64,000 nucleotides of DNA from Streptomyces sp. NBC_01224 (GTDB lineage Bacteria; Actinomycetota; Actinomycetes; Streptomycetales; Streptomycetaceae). The stretch lies in NCBI RefSeq assembly GCF_036002945.1, contig NZ_CP108529.1:1302001-1366000 (forward strand), given 5' to 3'. The notes beneath the pieces are model-generated. The model was not told where the DNA came from and did no database searches. It saw only the letters and a list, made by a program, of their open reading frames with translations. This document shows, piece by piece, positions 29,801 to 41,800 of the stretch. Positions within the stretch are counted from its first letter, which is position 1. The number at the start of each line of letters is the position of its first letter. The position numbers and the translations under genes are program-made.

Positions 29801-32800
29801 GTCCACCGACAGCGGCGGCACACCGGACCGGGCCATGCGCTGGGTGTCGGCGTCGTCGAGTTGGCCGAGCATTCCGCTCTCCGCCCAGGGGCCCCAGGCC
29901 AGCGACTGCCCTGCCAGCCCGTCGCCCCGCCGCATCTCGGCGAGAGCGTCGAGGAACGCGTTCGCCGCCGCGTAGTTCGCCTGCCCCGCACCCCCGAACA
30001 CACCGGCAGCCGAGGAGAACAACGTGAACATCGACAGATCCATGCCACGCGTCAGCTCATGCAAATACCACGCCGCATCAACCTTCGGCCGCAACACCGC
30101 AGCCAACCGCTCCGGAGTCAAGGACGACACCACACCGTCGTCCAGCACACCGGCGGTGTGCACCACACCCACCAGCGGGTACTCGGCCTCAACACCGGCC
30201 AGCACCTCCGCCAACGCAACACGATCCGCCACATCACACGCGACAAACCGAGCCCGCGCACCCAACTCAGCCAGCTCAGCGACCAGCTCCGTGGCACCCG
30301 GAGCATCCGGTCCCCGACGACTCACCAACAACAGATTCCGAACACCACGCTCCACCACCAGATGACGCGCCACCAACCCACCCAGCGCACCACTGGCACC
30401 CGTCACCAACACCGTGCCCACACCGGCAGCCGACTCCGCCACCCCGCCCGAACCAACCACCGCACGCACCAGCCTCGGTACCGACACCTCACCCCCACGC
30501 ACCGCCACCTGCGGCTCACCCGAAGCCACCGCAGCCGACAGAACCGCCCACGACGCCTCGGCCCCATCAACATCGACCAACACGAACCGGCCAGGGTTCT
30601 CCGACTCAGCCGTCCGCACCAGACCCCACACAGCAGCCTGAACAGGATCAGGCGACTCACAGAACACCGCACCCGAAGTCACCACCACCAGCCGCGCATC
30701 GGCGAACCGCTCATCCGCCAACCACTCCTGCACCAACTCCAGCGCCCGGCCCGCGATCTCATGCGTACGAGACACCACATCCCCGGAACCGGAACCGGAG
30801 GAGTCAGCGAACGACACCGCCACCACACCCGGCACCGACTCACCGGCGTCGGCCGCAGCGGTGAACGCGGTCAGGTCGGCGTACCGCAGTCCGGGTACGC
30901 CTATCGCGTCGCCCAGCGCGGCCCAGCGGGCCTCGACCCGCTCCTCCGCCACCTCATGGCTGACCCAGTCCACCTGGAACAGCGCATCGCGCGTTCCAGT
31001 GTCGGCGGCAGCGGTGAGCTGGTCCGGCGAGATCGCACGCAGGGCGAGTGACTCGACGTAGGCAACCGGTGCACCTGTGCTGTCCGCGAGGGCCAGGGAA
31101 ACACCCGAACCGACGGGTGTGATCCGTACCCGCAGGACGGTCGCCCCCACCGCGGACACCGACACTCCGCTCCAGGCGAACGGCAGGCTCGCTTCTCCGG
31201 CCGCACCTTCGCCGTCGCCGGCCGCCAGACCCATCGTGTGCAGTGCCGAGTCGAGCAGGGCGGGGTGGACGCCGAATCCTGCGGCATCCGTTCCTTCGGG
31301 CAGGGCGACCTCGGCGAACACCTCGTCGCCGTGCCGCCAGGCAGCCCGCAGCCCTTGGAACGTCGGACCGTAGCCGAATCCGATCTCCGCCAGGTCCTGG
31401 TACAGACCCTCGGCATCGAGGGCTACCGCATCGCGCGGCGGCCACTCCTCCAGCGACTCACCTGCCGGTACGCCGCCTGCGGACAGTGTGCCGGCCGCGT
31501 GTCGCGTCCACTGCGCGTCCGTGTCCTCAGCGGGCCGCCCGTGAACGGCGATCGCCCGGCTGCCGTCGTCCTCGGCAGCACCCAGGGTCAGCTGGACGGC
31601 CACCGCCCCTTGGTTGGGGAGAACCAAGGGCGCCTCGAGCGTGAGGTCGCTCAGGATGTCGCAGCCAACCTGCTCACCGACGTGCAGCGCCAGGTCGACG
31701 AAGGCCGTGCCCGGAAGCAGGACCGATCCCATGACCATGTGGTCGCCGAGCCACGGATGCGACTCGACCGACAGTCGGCCCGTGAAGAGGTACTCATCGG
31801 CCTGGGCCACGACGACCTTGGCTCCCAGCAGCGGATGCTCACCCGCGTTCTGGCCGAGGGCCCTGGCATCCGCAGCCCCGCTGAAGGACGAAGCGAGCCA
31901 GAAGTGTTCGTGCTGGAAGGCGTACGTGGGCAGGTCGATGCGGCGGGCGCCGGTGCCGGCGAAGTACGCTGCCCAGTCGACCGCAGATCCACGCACGTGG
32001 AGTTCAGCCAGGGCGGTCACGAGCGTCAGCGCCTCGTCACGCTCCTTGCGCAGGACCGGTACGAACGCCGAGTCCTCGACACAGTCCTGGCCCATCGCGG
32101 ACAGCACACCGTCCGGACCCAGCTCCAGGAACGTCGCCACACCCTGGTCCTGGAGGGCACGCATCCCGTCGAGGAAACGCACCGCCTCACGGACATGCCG
32201 CACCCAGTAGTCCGTCGAGCAGATCTCGTCGTCCGACACGACCCGACCGGTCACATTGGACACAACCATGGTCTCGGGCCGGTGGAAGGTGAGGCCTTCG
32301 GCGACCGTGCGGAACTCGTCCAGCATGGCGTCCATGCGCGGCGAGTGGAACGCGTGGCTGACGCGGAGGCGCTTGGTCTTACGGCCCTCCGCCTCGAAAT
32401 GCGCGGCGATCGCCAGGACCGCGTCCTCGTCACCCGACACCACCGTCGAAGACGGCCCGTTGAGCGCGGCGATCGAGACCGAGTCGCTCAGATGCGGCAG
32501 GACTTCGTCCTCCGTCGCCTGGAGCGACACCATCGCCCCGCCCGCCGGCAACGCCTGCATCAGCCGGCCCCGGGCCGCCACCAGCCTCGCCGCGTCCTCC
32601 AGCGACAACACCCCGGCCACATACGCAGCCGACAACTCACCAATCGAATGCCCCAACAAGAAGTCCGGCTTCACACCCCACGCCGACACCAACCGGAACA
32701 ACGCCACCTCAAGCGCAAACAACCCCGCCTGCGTGAACTCCGTCTGATCCAGCAGCTCACCACCCTCGAACACCACCTCACGGACCGGCCGGTCCAGATA

Positions 32801-35800
32801 CCGGTCCAACTCCGCACACACCACATCAAACGCATCCGCGAACACCGGATACGACTCGTACAACTCACGGCCCATACCCGACCGCTGCGCACCCTGACCC
32901 GAGAACAGCACACCGGTCCGACCCGGTGTCACCGACCCCTCGACCGTCCGGTCACCCATCACCACGGCACGGTGTTCCAGTGCCGCACGCGTCGTCACCA
33001 GCGAGAACCCGACATCCAGCGGATCCCGGTCCTCGGCGAACGCCGACAACCGCTCCACCTGCGCCGAAAGACCCGCCTCGGACTTCGCCGACACCACCCA
33101 CGGCACCACCGGCACCGGGACAGTGGCCGCGTCCGCCACCGTTGTCTCAACGGGCTGTTCGAGGATGACGTGCGCGTTGGTGCCACTGACACCGAAGGAC
33201 GACACGCCGACGCGCCGCGGTTCGCCCGTCTCGGGCCATTCCCGCTGCTCGGTCAGCAGCCGGACGTCGCCGGACTCCCAGTCCACCTGCGGCGTCGGCT
33301 CGTCCACATGCAGCGTCCGCGGCAGCACACCGTGCCGCATCGCCATCACCATCTTGATCACACCGGCCACACCGGCCGCGGCCTGCGTGTGCCCGATGTT
33401 CGACTTCAACGACCCCAGCCACAGCGGCCGTCCGTCCGGCCGCCCCTGCCCGTAAGTCGCCAGCAGCGCCTGCGCCTCGATCGGGTCACCCAGCGTCGTA
33501 CCCGTACCGTGCGCCTCAACCGCGTCCACCTGGGCGGTCGACAGGCCGGAGGCTGCCAGAGCCTGCCGGATGACGCGCTGCTGGGACGGACCGTTGGGCG
33601 CCGTGAGGCCGTTGGACGCACCGTCCTGGTTCACCGCTGAACCGCGCACGAGAGCGAGCACCGGGTGGCCGTTGCGTCGGGCGTCGGACAGCCGCTCCAC
33701 CAGCAGCATGCCCACGCCCTCTGACCAGCCGGTGCCGTCCGCGCTCGCGGCGAACGACTTGCACCGGCCATCCGAAGCCAGGCCGCCCTGACGGCTGAAC
33801 TCGATGAATGCCCCCGGGGTGGACATCACCGTCACCCCGCCGGCCAGCGCCATGGTGCACTCGCCCTTGCGCAGGGCCTGAGCTGCCAAGTGCAGGGCGA
33901 CCAGCGACGACGAGCACGCCGTGTCGATGGTCATGGTCGGTCCCTCGAGACCGAAGGTGTACGCCACCCGGCCCGACAGGACGCTGCCCGAAGTACCGAT
34001 GCCGAGGAACCCCTCAACGCCTTCCGGCACAGAGGCGGTCTGCGATGCGTAGTCGTGGTACATCATGCCGGCGTACACACCGGTCCGGCTTCCGCGCAGC
34101 GTGGCCGGGTCGATGCCCGCACGCTCGAACGCCTCCCAGGTGGCCTCGAGCAGCAGCCGCTGCTGAGGGTCCATCGCCAGCGCCTCGTGCGGGGAGATAC
34201 CGAAGAACGCCGGGTCGAACTTCCCCGCGTCGTAGAGGAAGCCGCCCTCGGCGGTGTACGAGGTGGCCCGGTTCTCCGGGTCGGGGTCGTACACGCCGTT
34301 GAGGTCCCAGCCCCGGTCGGTGGGGAACGGTGCGACACCGTCGCCCCCACCGATCGTCAACTGCCACAGGTCCTCCGGGCTGAGGACTCCACCCGGGTAG
34401 CGGCAACTCATACCGACGATCGCGATGGGGTCGTCGTCCAGGGCGTCCGCAACAGCCGCGACCCGGCTCAGCTCATCCTGGGTACCCACAACCTCGTCGC
34501 GGATGTACTGGGCGAGCGATTCGGGAGTGGGGTAGTCAAACACCAGCGTGGCGGGCAGGCGGAGGCCCGTCACCTCGTTGAGGCGATTGCGCAGCTCGAC
34601 TGCGGTCAGCGAGTCGAAGCCCAACTCCTTGAACGCCTGTCCCGCGGTGACGGAGTTCCCGGACGCATGCCCGAGTACGAGTGCGACCTCACCCCGGACG
34701 AGGTCCAGCACCAGACGGATACGTTCCGTCTCGTCCAGGTTACGCAGCCGGTCGGCAAGAACCGACTCGGCCGTGCCGGACTTCGCGACACGGCGTCCCG
34801 ATACGCGTACGAGTCCGCGCAGCAGAGGCGCCACACCGTTGGAGGCAACGCCCTGACGGAGAACCGGGAGATCGAGGCGCAGCGGAACAACCGCTGCTCG
34901 CCCGGTCGTTTGTGCGGCATCGAAGAGGGCGACGCCCTGTTCAGCCGTGAGTGCGGGCAGGCCGGCGCGGGCCATGCGCTGGAGGTCGGTGGCGTCGAGT
35001 TGGCCAAGCATCCCGCCTTCGGCCCAAGGCCCCCAGCCCAGCGACAGACCCACGAGCCCGTCGGCCCGCCGCATCTCGGCAAGAGCGTCGAGGAACGCGT
35101 TCGCCGCCGCATAGTTCGCCTGACCCGACGACCCCAACGTCGCCGCGGCCGAGGAGAACAACGTGAACATCGACAAATCCATGCCACGCGTCAGCTCATG
35201 CAAATACCACGCCGCATCAACCTTCGGCCGCAACACCCCAGCCAACCGCTCCGGAGTCAAGGACGACACCACACCATCGTCCAGCACACCCGCCGCATGC
35301 ACCACACCCACCAGCGGGCACTCGGCCTCAACACCCGCCAGCACCTCCGCCAACGCAACACGATCCGCCACATCACACGCGACAAACCGAGCCCGCGCAC
35401 CCAACTCAGCCAGCTCAGCGACCAGCTCCGTGGCACCCGGAGCATCCAGCCCCCGACGACTCACCAACAACAGATTCCGAACACCACGCTCCACCACCAG
35501 ATGACGCGCCACCAAACCACCCAGCGCACCACTGGCACCCGTCACCAACACCGTGCCCACCGAATCGGGATCAGGAGCACGCTCCTCACCGGCACTGGCG
35601 GACACCCTCGCCAGCCTCGGTACGAACGCCTCACCCCCACGCACCGCCACCTGCGGCTCACCCGAAGCCACCGCGGCCGACAGAACCGACTCCTCCACCC
35701 CGTCAACGTCCGCCAGCACGAACCGGCCAGGGTTCTCCGACTGCGCCGTCCGCACCAGACCCCACACAGCAGCCTGAACAGGATCAGGCGACTCACAGAA

Positions 35801-38800
35801 CACCGCACCCGAAGTCACCACCACCAGCCGCGCATCGGCGAACCGCTCATCCGCCAACCACTCCTGCACCAACTCCAGCGCCCGGCCCGCGATCTCATGC
35901 GTACGAGACACCACATCCCCGGAACCGGAACCGGAGGAGTCAGCGAACGACACCGCCACCACACCCGGCACCGCATCCAGCACACCCAGATCAGTGACCA
36001 CCTGAACGGAAGGGACCGTGTCACCCGCGCCCAGCACATGCTCAACCCAGTCGACCGCGAACAACGCATCGCGCAGCAATCCAGGCGACTGCACCTGCTC
36101 CGCCGAAACCGGCCTCAGCACCAACGAATCCACCGAAGCCACCGGCTCACCGGCCGCGTCAGCCAGCACCAACGACACCCCGGAACCCGCCGGCGTGATC
36201 CGCACCCTCAGAACCGACGCCCCCACAGCATGCAGGGAAACCCCCGACCACGCGAACGGCAGACCTGTTCCTCCACCGTCCTCACCTCGGTCGCCGGCCA
36301 GCCCCATCGCGTGCAGGGCCGAGTCCAGCAAGGCCGGATGCACACCGAACCCGTCCCCGGAGATCCCCTCCGGCAGCGCAACCTCGGCGAACACCTCGTC
36401 GCCGCGCCGCCACACCGACCGCAGCCCCTGGAACACCGGGCCGTACCCATACCCCAGCCCGCGCAGCTCCTCGTAGAACCCCTCCACACCAAGCACCGCC
36501 GCGTCCCGCGGCGGCCACTCCTCCAGCGACTCACCCCTGCCCGCACCCACCACCGACAGCACACCCGTCGCGTGACGCACCCACTCACCATCAGCATCCT
36601 CAGCCGACCGCGAATGCACACTCACCACCCGACGCCCATCCGCCGAAGGCCCACCCACCGACAACTGCAACGACACACCACCACGCCCAGGCATCACCAA
36701 CGGCGCCTGCAACGTCAACTCCTCCAGATACCCACAACCCACCCGCTCCCCCGCATACAGAACCAACTCAACAAACGCCGTACCCGGCAACAACACCGAA
36801 CCCAACACCACATGATCCACAAGCCACCCGTGCGACTGAAGCGACAACCGCCCCGTCAACACCAACCCGTCCCCCTCAGCAAGGGACACCTCCGCATTCA
36901 ACAGAGGATGGTCAACCGCACGCACACCCAGACCCGACCCATCAACCGCACCCGCCGGAAGAGACGCCAACCAGAAATGCTCACGCTGGAAGGCATACGT
37001 CGGCAGGCCGACACGGCGGGCACCGGTGCCGGCGAAGCACGCGGCCCAGTCCACCGCAGATCCACGCACATGGAGTTCGGCGAGGGCGGTCACGAGCGTC
37101 AGCGCCTCGTCACGCTCCCTGCGCAGGACCGGTACGAACGCCGAGTCCACGACACAGTCCTGCCCCATCGCGGACAGCACACCGTCCGGACCCAACTCCA
37201 GGAACGTCGCCACACCCTGGTCCTGGAGCGCACGCATCCCGTCGAGGAAACGCACCGCCTCACGGACATGCCGCACCCAGTAATCCGCCGAGCAGATCTC
37301 CTCGTCCGACACAACCCGACCGGACACATTGGACACAACCATGGTCTCGGGCCGGTGGAAGGTGAGGCCTTCGGCGACCGTGCGGAACTCGTCCAGCATG
37401 GCGTCCATGCGCGGCGAGTGGAAGGCGTGGCTGACGCGGAGTCGCTTGGTCTTACGGCCCTCCGCCCCGAAATGCGCGGCGATCGCCAGAACCGCGTCCT
37501 CATCACCCGACACCACCGTCGCAGACGGCCCGTTGAGCGCGGCAATCGACACACCGTCGGTCAGCAGCGGAAGGACTTCGTCCTCCGTCGCCTGGAGCGA
37601 GACCATCGCCCCACCCGTCGGCAACGCCTGCATCAGCCGGCCCCGGGCCGCCACCAGCCTCGCCGCGTCCTCCAGCGACAACACCCCGGCCACATGCGCA
37701 GCCGACAACTCACCAATCGAATGCCCCAACAGGTAATCCGGCTTCACACCCCACGCCGACACCAACCGGAACAACGCCACCTCAAGCGCGAACAACCCCG
37801 CCTGCGTGAACTCCGTCTGATCCAGCAGCTCACCACCCTCGAACACCACATCCCGCACAGGCCGGTCCAGATGCCGGTCCAACTCCGCACACACCACATC
37901 AAACGCATCCGCGAACACCGGATACGCCCCATACAACTCACGGCCCATACCCGACCGCTGCGCACCCTGACCCGAGAACAACACCGCCGACTTACCCGAC
38001 GCGACCGTGCCCCGAACCGTCCGATCGCCAATGACCACCGCACGGTGATTCATCGCCGCACGCGTCGTCACCAACGAGAACCCGACATCCACCGGATCCC
38101 GATCCCCGACGAACGCCGACAACCGCTCCACCTGTCCGGCCAGCCCCGCCTCGGACTTCGCCGACACCACCCACGGCACCACCGGCACCGGGACACCAAC
38201 GGAGTCCTCCGCCGTCTCCACCTCAGGAGCCTGCTCAAGAATGATGTGCGCGTTCGTACCGCTGATCCCGAACGACGACACCCCCGCCCGACGCAGCTCA
38301 CCCGTCTCCGGCCACGCCACCTGCTCAGTCAGCAGCTCCACCGCACCCGCCGACCAGTCCACGTGCGACGAGGGCTCGTCGACATGCAGGGTCTGCGGCA
38401 GCACACCGTGCCGCATCGCCAGCACCATCTTGATGACGCCACCGACACCGGCTGCGGCCGCCGCGTGGCCGATGTTCGACTTGATCGACCCCAGCCACAG
38501 GGGGAGGTCGTCCGACCGGCGCTCTTGACCGTAGGTGGCGAGCAGGGCCTGCGCCTCGATCGGGTCACCCAGCCGAGTGCCCGTGCCGTGTGCTTCCACG
38601 GCGTCGATCTGGGCGGCCGAGAGGCCGGAGCTGGTCAGGGCCTGCCGGATGACCCGCTGCTGTGCGGGACCGTTCGGCGCGGTCAGACCGTTCGACGCAC
38701 CGTCCTGGTTGATGGCCGACCCGCGAACCACCGCCAGGACCTCGTGGCCGTTACGCCGCGCGTCCGACAGCCGCTCCACCAGCAGCAGGCCGACGCCCTC

Positions 38801-41800
38801 TGCCCATCCCGTACCATCCGCTCCCTCCGCGAAGGGCTTGCAGCGGCCGTCCGCCGACAGACCGCGCTGACGGGAGAACTCCACGAACGCGGTCGGGCTG
38901 GCAAGAAGCGCGACCCCGCCGGCGAGCGCCATGGTGCATTCGCCCTGACGGAGTGCCTGGGCTGCGAGGTGGAGGGCGACCAGTGACGAGGAGCAGGCGG
39001 TGTCGACCGTAACGGCGGGGCCTTCCAGGCCCAGCATGTAGGCGATGCGGCCGGACACCACGCTCGTCGCGGTACCCGTGAGGAGGTGCCCCTCGCTACC
39101 TTCTGAGCCCTGCGCCATGCCGACGCCGTATCCGGAGGAGGAAGCACCGGCGAAGACGCCGATCTGCTCCCCGCGCACCGAGGTGGGATCGATTCCCGCA
39201 CCCTCGAAGAGCTCCCACGATGCCTCCAGCAGCAGCCGCTGCTGCGGGTCCATCGCCAGCGCCTCACGCGGCGAGATCCCGAAGAAGCCGGCGTCGAAGT
39301 CACCCGCCTCGTGGAGGAACCCGCCGTGGCGGGTGTACGTCGTGCCGGGGTGCGCCGGGTCGGGGTTGTAGATGCCGTCCAGGTCCCAGCCCCGGTCGGT
39401 CGGGAATTCCGAGATGCCGTCGGTGCCGGAGACGAGGAGCTGCCAGAGTTCATCCGGGTTCGCCACCTCTCCCGGGTAACGGCAGCTCATGCCGACGATC
39501 GCGATCAGGTCGTCGTCCTTCGTCGGCGCATGGAACTCGGTGGCCGACAGCCTCGACTGCGTACCCGACAGGCCGGGCATTTCGTACTGTGCGGAGAGTT
39601 CGGCCGCGAGGAAACGCGCCAGGACGGTCGGCGTCGGATGGTCGAAGACCATGGTGGTCGGCAGCTGCAACCGGGTCTCGGCGACGAGTGCGTTGCGCAG
39701 TTCGACGGCGGTCAGCGAGTCGAATCCCAGCTCGCGGAAGGCACGATCGGGCTCGACTCCGTCGGACGAGGCGTGCCCGAGGACGGCGGCTGCCAGGGAC
39801 CGCACCACGGTGGTCAGCGCGTCGGTGCGCTCGGCCGGGGCCAGTCCGACGAGTCGATTCCAAAGGGGCGAGTCGCCGTCCTCGGCGGAGGCCGTGGCCT
39901 CGGGAGCGGACGACGCGAGTGCTTCCCGCACCTCGGCCAGATCGCTGATCAACGGGCGGCTGCGAGCTGCGGTGAACACCGGTACGAACCGTGCCCAGTC
40001 CATGTCCGCGACGGTCACCAGAGTGTCGTCCCGGTCGAGCGCCTGCTGCAGGGCCGCGATCGCCGGCTCGGGTGCCATGGTCCGGATACCCAGACGGAGC
40101 AACTGCTCGCCTTCTTCGCCTTCGGCCATGCCGCCGCCCGCCCAGGCGCCCCACGCGACCGCGGTCGCCGGGACGCCCCGCGCCCTACGGCGCTGTGCCA
40201 GCGCGTCGAGGTGGGCATTGGCGGTCGCGTAACCGCTCTGGCCGCCGCTGCCCCAGACTCCGGCGATGGAGGAGAAGACGACGAAGGCGTCGAGGTCGTG
40301 GCCGTCGAGGAGTTCGTCCAGGTGCACAGCGCCTGCGACCTTCGCGGAGATCTCCTCGGCGAGGGTGTCGGCAGTGGCTTCGGACAGCAGGGTCGCGGTG
40401 GCGACGCCTGCCGCGTGCACGACTGTCCGGAGAGCGGCGCCCGGGTAGTCGGCCGCCGCGGCGTCGCACGCTTCGATCAGCGCGGCGACGGCTGCGCGGT
40501 CGGACACGTCGCAGGCGACGACGGTGGCCTTGGCGCCGAGCTCCTCCAGTTCGGCGACGAGTTCGGCCGCGCCGGGGGCGTCCGGGCCGCGGCGGCTGGT
40601 GAGGATGAGGTGCTCGACGCCGTTGCGGGCGAGCCATCGGGCCACGTGGCCGCCCAGGGCACCGGTTCCGCCCGTGATCAGCGCGGTGCCTTGCGGTGTC
40701 CATACCGGCCCGACGAGGTCGGGGCGGGTGTCCCGTACGAGACGGCGGACGAACGCTCCCGAGGGCCGCACCGCCACCTGGTCCTCGCTGCCGTCGGCGA
40801 GGAGGCCGATCAGCCGGGCGGCCGCACGGTCGTCCAGCGTCTCCGGGAGGTCCATGAGTCCGCCCCAGCGGTGGGCGCACTCCAGGCCGACGACTCGCCC
40901 AAGACCCCACAGCGAGGCCTGGACAGCGCTGGCCAGCGGGTCGGAGCGACCGACGGACACGGCACCACGGGTGGCCAGCCACAGCGGGGCGTCGATACCC
41001 GTGTCGCCCAGTGCCTGGACGAGCGCCAGCGTCCCTGTCATGCCGGCGGTGACGACCGGGTGGACGGGGGACGGCTGCTCGTCGAGGGCCAGCAGCGAGA
41101 GCACGCCGGCCGGCTGTGCGCCCTGCTCGCGTACGTCGTCGAGCAACTGGGCGAGGGAGACCCGATCGGCGGCAGCCGTGTCGGTCTCAACCGGGATCAC
41201 CCTGGCGCCGTGTGCGGTCAGTGCCTCGACCGTACGAGCGACGAGCGCGCTGTCCATGTATCCGGCGGGCACGACCACCAGCCAGTCGCCCAACAGTCGC
41301 GCCGTCGCCGGGAGGGCGACGGGCTTCCACGTGATGCCGTAACGCCATTGGCTCGCAGTGGAGTTGACGCGGCTCTGTCGACGCCAGGCGGAGAGTGCGG
41401 GCAGCGCTCCGGCCAGCGCGTCGGAGTCCTCGGGTCGTATCGCGTCGACGAGTGAGGCCAGGTCCTCCCGCTCGATGGCGTCCCAGAACTGTGCCTCCGC
41501 CGGTGTGTTGCCCACCACGGCGGTCCCGCTGTCCAGCTTCATGGTGACGTGCGGCCAGTAGCGCTCGCGCTGGAAGGCGTACGTGGGCAGCTCGACCTGG
41601 CGTGCCCCGGTACCGGCGAAGTACGCGGCCCAGTCCACGGCCTGTCCGCGCACGTGGAGCTCGGCCAGTGCCGTGACACAGGCCGATGCCTCGGCGCGCC
41701 CCTTGCGCAGGGCCGGAACGAACACGCGGCTCTCCGCGTCGGCAATGAGGCAGTCCTGTCCCATGGCCGACAGGACCCCGTCCGGGCCCAGCTCGAGGAA

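Larger units (their letters stand above)
29350..34440 (-). other. PKS module g: KS-AT(malonyl)-DH-KR(B)-ACP
   Basis: DH has [11 protein letters not shown] near 31735 and HPALLD near 31265. KR has LDD and [11 protein letters not shown] has HAFH. Expected output is a double bond conjugated with that of module f. The C-terminal KS segment is nearly identical to that of gene 1. Confidence 0.92.
34485..39515 (-). other. PKS module f: KS-AT(malonyl)-DH-KR(B)-ACP
   Basis: DH has [11 protein letters not shown] near 36810 and HPALLD near 36330. KR has LDD and [10 protein letters not shown]. Expected output is a disubstituted double bond, the first of three consecutive alkene-forming modules. The KS has GHAAAAAG after KSNI in place of the usual GHTQAAAG. 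Confidence 0.92.
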
